From Beroe forskalii (lineage: Eukaryota > Ctenophora > Nuda > Beroida > Beroidae), in NCBI GenBank assembly GCA_011033025.1, contig WFMF01000277.1, positions 169,207-233,206 of the forward strand: a stretch of 64,000 nucleotides of DNA, written 5' to 3'. The notes under the pieces were generated by a model that had not been told where the DNA came from, ran no database searches, and worked only from the letters and a program-made list of their open reading frames with translations. The translations under genes and the position numbers were made by a program. Each line of letters begins with the position of its first letter. The first letter of the stretch is position 1. Of this stretch, positions 1 to 11,800 are shown piece after piece.

Positions 1-255
1 ACTTTGGTCTCTGTCCATGACAGGCCTGTCATAGCTCTGACATAGTAACATGATCAGAAAACGTCAACTCTCTGATCCTCTAATCGAATGAGTAGAAATC
101 CTGTGATTACATCACGTTGTGAGAATAAGCACATCACGTGATCCCATGAAACATTCCAGGTGTTTTCCTCTTGATACGTAAGCAATGATGAGAAGATCAC
201 ATGAGGACAGAATGGGCGTCGGGCATGTACCTCCTCCTAGTTGTGATTATAACAG

Positions 256-333
256 TGTCCAAGCCCAATCAGACATACCAAAACCTAATCAGACGCCCCA
301 AACCTAATCAGACACCCCAAACCTAATCAGACT
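256..333. repeat. Short tandem repeat upstream of the PIM-like gene
   Basis: Four imperfect copies of a unit of about 20 bp, each with the core AACCTAATCAGAC or a close variant, lie 60-140 bp before a TATA box. AATCAG resembles a reversed CCAAT-like core, so the array may be a cluster of upstream promoter sites. That role is inference; only the repetition is seen. Confidence 0.5.
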
Positions 334-394
334 CCTACGATACGTGGCAGGTGTGAAGCATTCCCACCCACTCCAACATTCCTATGGACGGGAA

Positions 395-401
395 TATAAA
401 A
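395..401 (+). promoter_or_regulatory. TATA box of the PIM-like gene
   Basis: TATAAAA lies 80 bp before the ATG at 481 and just after the tandem AATCAG repeats. The spacing predicts transcription start near 425. A canonical TATA box agrees with an intronless, possibly inducible gene. Confidence 0.55.
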
Positions 402-480
402 ACCCTCTCCCTCCAGTTCGTTTATCCAAAGTTTCTCCTTCTCTGCACCATTCCACCACATCACAGCAACTTCCAGCAAG

Positions 481-1359
481 ATGATCAGGACTCCACTCTC
501 CCATCAGACGCTCTCCCCTCCCTACCGTCAGCTAATGCTGGCACACAGCCAGCCCTCTGTCCAGCGGTACCAGCACACCTCCTCAGACCTCCACTTCACC
601 CCACCTCAGGAGGTCCACTTTACCCCACCTCAGGAGGTCCATCTGAAGAGCATCTCCTACACCCCCTCCCTCCCCGTGATTACCACCCTCTCCGAACTCC
701 TCCCTATGGAGATATACAACTTAGAGCGGGCCTGTCCTCACCCCAACATCCAGAACCTGGTCGAGTACACCTGGAGCAGGCAGGAGAAGGTGTGGAAGGT
801 GATGCTCGAGTGGGACTCCGAGTGGGAACCACTCGCTGACCTGGCTACTGCTGCTACACCGGTGCTGCTGGAGGATGATGTCAGGGAGATCGTCAGACAG
901 TTGGTTGGAGTGGTGGTACATTGTCTGGAACACGGGGTGGATCACAGAGACATCTCCATCAGAAACATCTACCTCAACAGAGACACGCTGGAGATACAGC
1001 TGGCAAACTTCCAACACTCCACTATCCTCTCCGTCCTGCCTCACACTCTCTCCTCTAACTCCTCATCCCACACTTCCACCCCTCCTGAACTCTACCACCA
1101 GGGCTCCTACACGCCCTCCCACGGTGCGGTGTGGTCGGTGGGGTGTCTCATCTTCCAGCTCCTCACCAGGACCCCTCCTCTCACCTCCCGGACTGATGTG
1201 GCTACTAACAACGTCAAGTGGGAGGTCTTCAGACCTCGGGATGTCAGTGCAGAGGTGTATGAGCTGGTCCTAATGTGTCTCAATCCTAAGCCGGAGAAGA
1301 GGATTTCCTTGGAGGGTCTTAGCAGACATCCATGGGTCGTGGGCGAGACTTGCGTTTGA
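481..1359 (+). CDS. PIM-like serine/threonine kinase, probable pseudokinase
   Basis: Single-exon 292-residue protein. The C-lobe is recognisable: HRDISIRN at residues 155-162 is the catalytic loop, AVWSVG matches the PIM-type AVWSLG motif before helix F, and the end (PEKRISLEGLSRHPW) is the usual subdomain XI. The DFG site reads NFQ (residues 176-178), so the magnesium-binding Asp is replaced by Asn. I see no glycine-rich loop and no clear VAIK lysine. The N-terminus is instead Ser/Pro/His-rich with an 8-residue direct repeat (HFTPPQEV twice). The HRD aspartate is kept but the ATP/Mg2+ sites are degraded, so loss of catalysis is likely. ATG 481 is chosen because it opens the frame shortly after the TATA box. 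The lack of introns may mean a retrocopy. Family call is strong; inactivity is inferred. Confidence 0.75.
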   Translation: MIRTPLSHQTLSPPYRQLMLAHSQPSVQRYQHTSSDLHFTPPQEVHFTPPQEVHLKSISYTPSLPVITTLSELLPMEIYNLERACPHPNIQNLVEYTWSRQEKVWKVMLEWDSEWEPLADLATAATPVLLEDDVREIVRQLVGVVVHCLEHGVDHRDISIRNIYLNRDTLEIQLANFQHSTILSVLPHTLSSNSSSHTSTPPELYHQGSYTPSHGAVWSVGCLIFQLLTRTPPLTSRTDVATNNVKWEVFRPRDVSAEVYELVLMCLNPKPEKRISLEGLSRHPWVVGETCV

Positions 1360-1573
1360 AGTGTTTTCAGATTTTATGATGTGTACTAAAATTTTGTTTT
1401 TAAATTTGCAATTGAGAATTGAATCAATTTTTTTCGTAATTATTAAGGTTATTCAAATCGTGGTATTATTGTGTCAATCTCATCAAAGTTCTATACACGA
1501 AAACAGTAAACACGAAACAAAAATCAAGACACACGTGATTAACACGAAAGTCTCACCATGTCTCCTCCCCCAG

Positions 1574-1752
1574 GTGCCACAGCCGAAGTAGAAAGCCTGC
1601 TGTCTCCTCACGTTAGTGCCATGGCCCACTCCGTGGTAAAGCTGCTGAGGGCTGCGTACCACTCCCACCTGGCTGGCGCCCTCTCCTCCCCCTCCTCCCC
1701 TCTCAACTGGTCCAGCGCGTACGATAGCGAGGAGGACTCCGTCATTGTGTGA
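1574..1752 (+). CDS. Possible 3'-terminal exon or small ORF (unknown)
   Basis: A pyrimidine-rich acceptor (tctcctcccccag) ends at 1573 and is followed by an open frame of about 59 codons to TGA at 1750-1752. The peptide has a plausible helix (VESLLSPHVSAMAHSVVKLL) and an acidic tail (YDSEEDSVIV). Alternatively translation starts at ATG 1558, which has a good Kozak context (CACCATG), giving 64 residues. The phase does not match any clear donor in the kinase gene just upstream, so it is not simply its last exon. I do not recognise the family. GC content and codon use look coding compared with the AT-rich flanks. Confidence 0.4.
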
Positions 1753-2158
1753 CGAGTGCAGACCTCGGGGTCATTGGAATCTTCATGATTTCAGTGGATA
1801 TGTTTACATTGGACGGCGTGTGTGGTGTTCCTTTTGAAAGGAGGGTTTGTGGTTGTTAAATGTTACTCGTGCCCAAAACGTGACTTAATGTGCTTAATAA
1901 TTTAACTATTTATCATCACCTCATTGTCCTTTATCAAATTTTTTACCGGCCCTTCAAGTTGCTTAAAAATTGATTAGTACAAATTACAAAACAACTTTGA
2001 AATTTTAGTCCAAAGGGCCAGCTTGAAATTTGGGTAGATTAATTAAAGTCAGATGAAATTTCTGCCACTTGGCTTATACAGTATTTGATTTAACTTGACC
2101 GTAAATATTTATAAAATACATGTCCAATGTCCATTGGGTCTATTTTGGGATGCTTTTG

Positions 2159-2213
2159 GGTCAAAACCGGATAAATCCCTCGAGAATCTCGAGGGATTTA
2201 TCCGGTTTTGACC
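2159..2213. repeat. Near-perfect palindrome (26-bp arms, 3-bp loop)
   Basis: Arms 2159-2184 and 2188-2213 are exact reverse complements around AAT; the centre reads CTCGAG-AAT-CTCGAG. Similar words (aaaaccggat, tccattgg) recur near 21060 and 62090-62190, suggesting the core of a small hairpin MITE family. The rest of 1753-2870 shows no gene. Confidence 0.7.
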
Positions 2214-2869
2214 TACAACAGGCAAGTTTATTATTGGTCCATTGGACACCAATGACACCGAAATTTGGGTCTTTTGATTCATTGTATTTGAATTTAATTA
2301 GGTTTTGATGGTTACTTCAGAGTCAAAAATCCTGGATTTGATAACTGATTGAAAAGTTTCTGCCCTAGAATCCAGTTAAAATGGTTAAAAACGATTAATC
2401 TTTATAATTTTGACCAAAGGGCCGGTTAAATGAATGCCAATATTGATCTCATTTCCCTCTTTCAGATATTGATAAGAATGAGCAATCAGCAATCATTCAC
2501 ATTTTAATTTTTATACATTTGATAGCACTAAATTAGAATGTTGTCACATTATTTTCAGCAAGTGATTGCCGTTTTAGATATGATCAATGTTATTAGCTTT
2601 AGAAACTTAAATATCATTGTGCAGCATTATTATAGTTTCTAGTATCAAATTTGAAACAATGCAGTGGTTAAGTTTAAACTTGGTAGGTCATTTTTATGTC
2701 TGACATAGTTATTTGGATCCATAAGTCCAAGGGAAATCCATTGCACATGAATGTCCATCAGTAAAACTGTTCAATGGTGTTCAAATTCAGTGGATCCAAT
2801 GGGTGTTAATGGATCTATCTGAGTGGATCTTATGTTCACAATTATTACCAAACCTTGCTTGTACTGCAT

Positions 2870-3560
2870 CAGTGTCTGTATTTCTACCAAAGGGATCCAT
2901 TTTGTCCATTAAAGACCATTAGAAATGTCCATTGGACCCATTATTGTTGGGAGTCCTCCCGTAAAAATCGCTCATTCTCTGAGCATGGCAATTTGACTGG
3001 GTGCCCTCTGTGTGTCTCGGCCCCATGTAAGCTGCCCGTTAGTGTATTGGATCCAATGAACATTGTGCTCATCGGATGCATTGTGTCCATTGGATCCATC
3101 CTGTTGATCATTGAATCCACTGTGTCCACTGAATCCACTGTGTCCATTTAATCCGTTTTTCCATTGTGTCCATTGAGCATTGTGCCCAGTTGATCCATCG
3201 CCTCCATAGGATCCATTATGTCCTTTGTAATCATTGTTCACATTGAATTCATTTTGTTGTTCATTGAATCCACTGTGTCCACTGAATCCAAAATGACCAT
3301 TGAATCCATAATGTCTGATGGATCCATTGTGACTATTGAATATTGAGCCCATTAGATCCATCGTTTCCATTTGATCTATTGTTTCCTTTGTATTCATTAT
3401 GTTCATTGAATTCATTTTGTTGATAAATTGATTTGAATCCACTGTGCTAATAGTAATTGAATCCATTGTGTATATTATGTCCATTGTATTCATTGGATTC
3501 CATGTGTCCATGAAGTCCATTGAATCCATTGTGTCCATTGGATCCATTTTTTCTACTGTG
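2870..3560. repeat. Degenerate minisatellite based on TCCATTG
   Basis: Dense irregular repetition of words such as TCCATTG, GAATCCA and TGTGTCCA with spacing of roughly 9-18 bp. A long minus-strand frame (2972-3547) arises only because the period is a multiple of three, giving Met-Asp-rich peptide; it has no domain and is not called a gene. Confidence 0.7.
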
Positions 3561-4651
3561 ATCTATTTGTGATCCTCATTCAAAAGCACCTTGTCAAAAG
3601 GGCAGTTAAAAATGTTGTGAAGCACAATCAATATCATAAACGGTTTTAACATGGGTAAAACTGTTTGCTATCTATTTCAAGAGTTTGGACAACTGTAAAT
3701 CCAATCAAGAGTTTTCAATCATTATTTTGGGGTTCACTGCCCAGCGGGAGGTCCCGTGCTGGGGTTTCTGTTTTGATCTCTTGTGGATCCATCCCCCGTT
3801 TAGTAGCTCTTTTTACTCCCCTTTAACTACCCTACCTCGTCAAAAGGGTAGTTGAAGGGTTTATAAACACGTTTGTGAAGCCCAAGTTTGGGAAGTTTCT
3901 CATTTCATGAAAATCGATTTTCCATTTCAAACCACAACATTGGATTCAATACTTTTTGATTCATTGGACAAATTCACTGCTCTTGGGGCCCTTTCACCTT
4001 GATTAGGTATGAAAGATCAAGCTTCTGCCTGCTCGATGTTCTGTTTACCGTTGACCGTTCGGAATTCGGATTAGAAACGAAATCGCCTGTTATGTAAGGT
4101 TTAGTGCATGCCGTGCTTGAGCTTCAGGAGAGGCTTTTAGGTATTTTAGTTTTATATGTACCACGAGCATATCTCAATTGCATATATCATTGAAAATGTC
4201 ACAATTGTAAATTTAAATATCTGTTAACTTTATAACTTAATTAATGACGCAAAGCTGATTTTACTGCGATCGTTAATCATTTGCTTTTTTGTTGATAATG
4301 ATAAGATTGAGGAATAGAAATATTGAAATTGAAAAATTGAATATGGCAATAATTATGAATATGAATATGAATATGAATATGAATATGAAAAATAATCTGA
4401 TGATTATGAAGATATGTCTGACATGATATTGATTATTAATCATAACATAATTATAAATAATGCTTGTATAAACATTTTTATGATTTCAAGAGTTCAATAT
4501 TAATATCATTCATTGCGCTTGTCCATTGTATTTGTCTCGGCCTCACCTGTCAAAACAGTTTCGGACTGAAAGTGAAAGTGCTGCATGAAACCACTTGTGA
4601 ATGTCCAATCGATACCAAAAGTTGCATCATGGATGATGGACAGAGTGACTG
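3561..4651. other. AT-rich intergenic DNA, no gene seen
   Basis: No convincing coding exon on either strand. A short (GAATAT)n microsatellite sits at about 4355-4388. Confidence 0.5.
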
Positions 4652-4904
4652 AGGTGTCGCCACCTCTGAGATCGGTGTCTGAAATTTCCACAAAAACACA
4701 ATTTGTACGCGTGTGATACTGATTTAACAGTATATTCACCTACGTACATTAAATAATAACGAACGCGCGGCGCTATTTACTGGATTTGAAATTGAGCGCG
4801 AAGTCGTGCGCGCGCGCGCGAGGGGGTCAGGCAACGCCTGACAACATGGCGCCGCGCGATCGGAAATTTCAGAAGAATTCTCATTTTTCGAGGTGGCGAC
4901 ACCT
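4652..4904. mobile_element. Small inverted-repeat element (MITE-like)
   Basis: Ends are AGGTGTCGCCACCT (4652-4665) and its exact reverse complement (4891-4904). Homology continues inward (GAAATTTCC and GGAAATTTC). The interior is GC-rich with a CG dinucleotide run at 4808-4820, unlike the AT-rich flanks. No clear target-site duplication and no ORF. Confidence 0.6.
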
Positions 4905-4999
4905 GCCTTACAGTTTATGATGATCGACGGACGTTGCCCGTCTATTTCAACTGACGTGACCTCATTTGCGCTTCCCAGAACAGTGTGTCATGTTCCTTA

Positions 5000-5560
5000 G
5001 GGAGCCCTGCACGCGTACGCACACCTAAGCTATGCCATTCGTTGTCAGACGTGTCGTATGACCATTGCATTATTCGGCAGACGCGCGCGCGCCGAAGGCG
5101 GAGGGGTCTGACAAATAAGACTCTGCACAGCTTGCCCTAACCACAACCAGCGCCCTGGTTTCGCGAACGGATTGCGCGGCGCCATTCCTAAACCTGCATA
5201 GTTGCCCTAACCAGGACCCTGGTTACGCGCACGGAGTGCATAGCTATAGGTGTGTGTACGCGCGCGGCGCTTCCCTACGGGAGGAAGCGTTGCCCTAACC
5301 AGGACCCTGGTTACGACGCCCGGATGCCCCTGGTTAGGGGAAGAGGAAGCGCGACGATAACAGGGGTATACGTGTTTAGCAAGCGGCGCCCCTGGTTATT
5401 GTCAGGCGTTGCCTGCACTGACCCCCTTGCGCGCGCGACGTCAGACAACCTGGTTAGGGAAACTGCACATTGAGTCTGGGCGAACGAGGAGGGGCCAAGC
5501 AACGCCCGGCAACAAATGTGGAGCGTTGCGCCGCGCGCGCTGTAGGGTAACATCCTACGA
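5000..5560. repeat. GC-rich palindromic repeat family, copy 1
   Basis: The word CCCTAACCAGGACCCTGGTT recurs near 5133, 5202 and 5289 inside CGCG-rich DNA full of short inverted repeats. Copy 2 of the family lies near 55000-55770 in reverse orientation, where ACTCCGTGCGCGTAACCAGG is the complement of 5223-5242. Open frames here reflect low AT content and are not called. Confidence 0.6.
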
Positions 5561-5743
5561 GAGAATGATACATCCACAATAAATACAAAGCAAGGAAAAC
5601 AGCAGATTATGTTTGAGTTGCCATTTAAGTATTAAATCGGATGTTTTTCAGTACATCAATTTTTAACAATCAAAGAGATGTCTAACTCTTGACTCTAAAT
5701 CATCAAATTGCTAAGTATATTTCTAATACGGCATGACATTTCA

Positions 5744-5749
5744 TTTATT
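5744..5749 (-). promoter_or_regulatory. Polyadenylation signal of the Ig/TSP1 gene
   Basis: AATAAA on the minus strand, about 125 bp past the stop codon at 5873. Confidence 0.5.
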
Positions 5750-5872
5750 GACACTGTCATTTTATCAAATTATGTTAGTAATAAAATTGTTTAAGCTTAA
5801 AATAATAAATAACAATGAATAAGCTGTTCAGTATTGACTCTAGCTGTATCAAATGTAAAGAACTTATTGAAA

Positions 5873-8800
5873 TCATAGCACAGCCACCATATCATTCTCG
5901 GAACAATTCTCACTGTCAACCTCATAAACATAGCCATATTTGTCCAAACACCCATCAGCTGCACATGTTCTGAATCTGTACTTCTTTCCCTGCTTATCAC
6001 AAACACTGAAATAGAAATAATTTCGTGTGAATAAAATTTTGCTGAAAATCTGTAGCATCAGATATAATCTTTGGTCTTGTATATCATCTGTGGTCTTGAA
6101 ATAACCACCCAATCTTCGAGATTATTTCTCATTCCATCTCAAATTTGATGATTTAATGTAAATGAACAAGTTTAGCACGTACTTCCGCATGTACTTGTTA
6201 TGTAGTAGAATTAATTTATTAATTTTGTACTTGTGCTTGTTGATTTAGTTGATGTGTCTTTCTATTCTTTTCAATCTGCTATTTAAGGTAAGGAAAGTAA
6301 GTATTTGAGACTTATCATAATGAAGAAGGTATCAAGGCAAAGGTTTTTCTTTTCTTTAAAGATTGTTCACAGCTAGGCAAGTAAGGTCTAGTATATCTTA
6401 ATGAAAAAAAAAGATGAAAATCTTACTGGGAAAGGGATATTTTTTCTGTATTAAGAGTTTTAGCAGATAAGCAAGTGTTATATCCAGTTCAAATGGACAT
6501 TTCTCATGCGAATTGGTCTCCTCCATTGGACCAGTTTAGGCTGAGCTCATTGAACAGGCCACGACTATGTGTTTGTGGAGCACCAAGCACAATCAACCAC
6601 TGCCTAACCTGTAAGCTTGGTGGATATGTTTCCCTAAGACATGATTCACTTAAAGGCACCATTGCAAAGCTTATTGGTCAAGTTTGTAAGGATACAGTGA
6701 TTGAGCCAAGCCTATTACCTATAACCACTGAGAAGCTGCAAAGTGGTACAGATGTGAGTGATGGGGCTAGACTTGATGTTAGCACTAGAGGTTTTTGGAC
6801 GCCATTGGACAGAGCATTCACTGATATAAGGGTACTGCACCCACAAGCTCAATCCAATGCTAACACAAACCTCCTCCAGATGTATAGACGTCATGAGTTG
6901 GAGAAGAAACACAAATACAATGATAGGGTAATACAAGTTGAGAAGGCAACCTTCACACCACTTGTCTTCAGCACCACTGGTGGAATGGGTAATGAAGCTG
7001 CTAGGTTTCTAAAACATCTGGCTGTGAAGATCAGTAACAAAACAGGTCAATCATACAGTGATACTGTGGCTTTTGTTAGAAGACGCTTAAGGTTTGACCT
7101 CCTCAAGACTTGTGTTATTTCACTCCGAGGTTTCAGAGGGAAACCTAACACCAAAACAGCAGAAGTGGAATCACTTGACTTAAATCTGATACCAAAAGCA
7201 GAGTATTAGATGGGTGATGAACTTTATGTGTCAGAAAAGTTATCTCTTCATTTGAATTTTATATTAACTAGAATTTTGATGTGATGCTGAGACTTGAATT
7301 TATGCCAAATATAATTTGAAATTTGTTTTTTACCCATAAGGCCAGTACTTATATTCTACCTTTGCTTTCACCAGTTAGGTTCGAACTAATTTTCTTAATT
7401 TACCAGTATTGTTTCAAAATTGTTTTGTACTCAGTTTATTCTATAATCAGTTTTGTAATCATTTTTCTCGGTGCTCTGGGATTCCCCAACATCAAAATAA
7501 CATTATATGATATTCATATACGTTCATTTTATGTATTGATAATTGTCAGACTGTTAGAAGTATTTTGACTTCAGATAATATTATCATTTCTTAATCATTG
7601 TAATTGTGATACACCTCTCATTACAAATGTTGGGTGCTTTCTCAACCTGTATTTTATAATATTTGACTCTCTTCGGAGATTTTTACCCCAGTTTAGGCTG
7701 GGCCTCAACTGCATAGTGCATGGGCGCAATTCTTGTTCAAATTGGTTTCAAAGACCTTGCATCTAAAGGGGGTATTTTGTTTCTGATAGAGGAGAATGCC
7801 AGCTACCTGTAGGTTTTTACCCCATGAAAAATATTGTTCCTTCAAAGTTACAAATATTTCAAATTGCAAGTTTGCCTGCACCTGATAGAGCACCTGAAGT
7901 GGGCTATTAAAAGTCTCCCAAGTACTGACTATGACATTTCCAGCACAGGTGACTTCAACCTGCCTCAGATTGACTGGGATGCCCTTTATATCTTGAGCCG
8001 AGATGCACCTGAGTCGAAATTTTTACCTCAGTGTCTGCTGAACTTCATGTCTACAATCTACATTCCTGCTCAGTCAAATGGTAATGGTACCCAACAGAGG
8101 GAGCACCATCTTGGATCTTGTTCTCTGTAACGGTGGCGTGTCGAACTCATATGTGCGCGGCTTTTCCATGCCCGGCGTAATAGTGCGCGGCTTACTGCCT
8201 GTAATTAACAGGCAGCGAGCCGCGCACGATTACGCCGCACATGGAAAAGCCGCACACATATGAGTTTGACACGCCCCTGTAATATTATTACAGATGTCAA
8301 AGCTGAATCTACAGAGCTATCAGATCATGAAATGGTCAATGTCCTTCTGTCCTTCAATCCTGATACCAAGGATGATGTACAGGCTGCTCAGTGCTCATCT
8401 CGATGACATGAACTTCAGGTCTCTGGATTTCAATCAATCTGACTTTGTCCTACACAATGAGATATTCGACAATGTGGATTGGAAAGAATAATGAGAAGCA
8501 TGCTTATTCAAGGAATTTCCTGCTAGATTCAACTAAAAAGTACTTGATGGGTCCCTGGAGAATACAGTCTCTTTCAAATGACCACCAACTGATTGACCTT
8601 AGCAGCTAAAATTCCTTGTGACACAGAAAGTCAAAGCTTAGAAGTGGCCTCTCTGCTGCTTAGTGCTTGGGTGACTTAGGGAACTTTAAATGAGATTGGG
8701 TTGGTGTCCTACAACATAAAGAAGGTTAGCAGTTTTGTTCATTTTCAGTGACCCTAACTGTACAGAAAAGTCAGCTCCTTTCTTTTTTTGTGCCACCCCT

Positions 8801-11800
8801 CATCAGTTGTGATACTGAAATTGAACTAACACTGGAGAGTATTATAGAAGAAGCTATATCTGAAATTAAGCTTGACTCTGCCTGTGGACCTGATGGTATC
8901 CCGGTCATTCCTCTGAAGAAATTTGCAACAAGCCTCAGTGTTCCAATCTATCTTCTGTGGTCGGAGTCCCTGTCATCTGGCGTTGTGCCAAGATTCCACA
9001 ATGCAGGGTTCATAACTCTGTTATTTAGGAAAGGTAGCAGATGAGAAGCTGCTCACTAAAGACCTGTTACCTTGACTTCCCATATTGTTAAAGTCTTTGA
9101 GAGAGTAGTCAGAAAACACAAGATTCACTATCTGGAATCTAACAACTTACTGACAGATAAGCAGTACAGTTTCAGATCTAAGAGAATCTGCCTTACTCAA
9201 ATGCTTGATCATTTTGCCGACATATTCAAAGGATTAACACAGGGTCAAGATAAAGACTCAAAATATGTCGACTATATGGGAAAGCATTTGATAAAGTGCA
9301 TTAAGATATTGTCATCATGAAACTAAGGAGATACGACTTTCACAACATGCTGATTATGCGGATTAAGTCATTTCTCACAGACCATGACCAAGTGGTGGTT
9401 CTCAATGGTGTCCACTCAGTCATTGCCAAAGTGCTCGGTGTTGTTCCCCAGGGCAGTGTCCTTGGGCCACTCTCATTCATTCTGATCATAAATTATTGAG
9501 AATGTGTTGTGCTAAAAAACCTTAATCCATAATGAACCAATTAAATTCTATATTAACCTGAATTCAGTCCATGCAGTGAAGTCTGTGCTCTTCGTGGATT
9601 TGATGACTGTAACATTGAATCTGACTGCAAGTGAGTAGAGTCTCAATTGGGCTACACATCTGTAAACCCCTGCAAGATTGGCTTGTTAGTACTTACATCA
9701 AAATTCTAGTTATATTTTGATGGTATTTTTTCATATCCTTATTGGTCACTTGTTTTAGTTCTAGGCACTTATTCATGGGATGCCATATAAGTCTTTGCTC
9801 ATTCAATTTGTTTCATTCATGTGCCAAGCTAACCTTGGTAGTTCATTTTTTTGATTTTAAAACATACAAAACCAAAATTTACTCAATTAGGTATTGGTAA
9901 TATGAATCACTTAGAGGTTAAAAGCAACATGCAGCATTTCTATCAAGAGGAATATGATACTATCTTACCTTCATCTTTCTCTGCATCAAGCATGTGGACT
10001 TTCAAGGTATAAAAGCTTGGTGATGTTTCACTCATATCATACTTTTCATCATCCATCAGCTCTTCTCCATCTTTCTCCCAATAGAATCTGAATGATCAAT
10101 ACGCATTAATTGATTAAAGAATCTGATGTGTAAAATTGATTTGTGCTGTCAACAAAATGTTTTGCAGTAATTTGAAATCAGGCAATATCGTGGAATCTTC
10201 TTTTTGAATGATCGATACACATATTTTGATTAAAGAATCTGATGTGTAAAATTGATTTGTGCTGTCAACAAACTGTTTTGCACGATATTGCCTGATTTCA
10301 AATTACTGCAAAATTTGCAGTAATTTGAAATATCGTGGAATCTACTTTTGCATAACAACTTAGCAAGGTATTTCAAATTCATCTAACATACCTCTCCATC
10401 TGACTTGCAAGACTTGAAACATTGCACATGAGTCTTCCAGATTCATAATCTTCTTTCATAGTGATATTCCTAACATAGTCAGCAGGATCTTCTCTTTCTC
10501 GTACCTATCATTATAAGGTTACCAAGAAGAAATTGAATTATTTTTGGCATATTGGCTTTCTCAAAGCAACAGAATCCTCTTCCAGGTTATGTGCTGAAGT
10601 ATTTTTTCAGTAAAGAATTTGTATTCTCAAGAAAATTACTAAGCATTCTAAATTTATGTTATCTTATATATAATTTCGTAAGAGCACGTGAATAATGTTT
10701 GTGCTTCCGTACACAATTAAATTTGAGCTTGCCAAGAAATTATCAAGAGAAACGAATGCAAAAGGGAGAAAGGAGGTGCCGTTGCTATGGAGTTGGATAT
10801 TAGCGCACGTGCAACATAAAGTAGTTTCTAAAGTAGTGTTAATATTACGTTAGTGATTTAAGCTGTCGAGATGTTGCTATTAAATGTTGATGTTTGTAAA
10901 TCCGTAGTTCATGAGGCATGTAGGAATTTTGGACGACATTATCGGACGCTTAGGAAAGTAGGAAATTATTACAAAAAATATCTAAACAGTAGAGTTCAAC
11001 CGATTAAATAAATTCGCATCGAACGATGTTCCTACATCTCGGCGTGTTTCAAAATTAATGAGAAGTTCACAAATTTCGATTCAGAAATCAGAACACTTCA
11101 CGTAAACGTAAGGGAAAACAAAATTGTTGAACTAACAAAACACGGCGTACCAATTTAATCTTCGCGGCATGAGAAACTCTCTTTGGCGTGTAAAAGTTAT
11201 TTCAGATATAATTTCTTGTCTGAACTTACAAATGAAATGCGGCGTAGAATTATGAATTGCGCTTAGTCTGGTAGCGCACCAGGCAAGGCCTAAAATTAAT
11301 ATCTAATTTATTTCCATTTCTAACGCAGCTTTATTTAGTATACGAATGAAGGAAAATCATAATTCACAGTAAGACCAGTCAAACAATGCGTTAGTGTTTC
11401 CTAATGCCTAACCACAAGTGCGTCGCAAGTTTCGTCGTTTGCTCCTTTGAAATCAACATTCACCTAACCACGAGCGCATCGCAACTTTCGTCGTTTGCTC
11501 CTTTGAAATCAACATTCACCGGGCCTGCTAGTATAATCATATTGTAGTTTGATAATCTATGTCCAACAGCTGTGAATGTCATCCACTTACAGTGATGTTG
11601 AAGCTCATGGTGAACACCCGACCATCTCTATACTTGTAGTTACAACTGTAGATACCAGCTGCCTCTGTATCCACATAGGTGATGTTCATCCAGTCAATAC
11701 CATTCCTGTCTGTGTAAGTGTTGTACGAAGATTCACTGTCCTCACTCACACTGCCACTTTCAGCCTGAAGTAGGACTAGTCAGAAAGTTGTTATTTACAG

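Noticed and set aside
1340..1752. Joining the 1574-1752 exon to the PIM-like gene
   Set aside because: No donor near the kinase end has the phase needed; left as a separate uncertain exon.
2972..3547. 191-codon minus-strand frame rich in Met-Asp
   Set aside because: It is a by-product of the TCCATTG minisatellite; no domain, no flanking gene signals.
5252..5577. Overlapping frames on both strands in GC-rich DNA
   Set aside because: Belong to a repeat family also found at 55 kb; few stops because AT is low.
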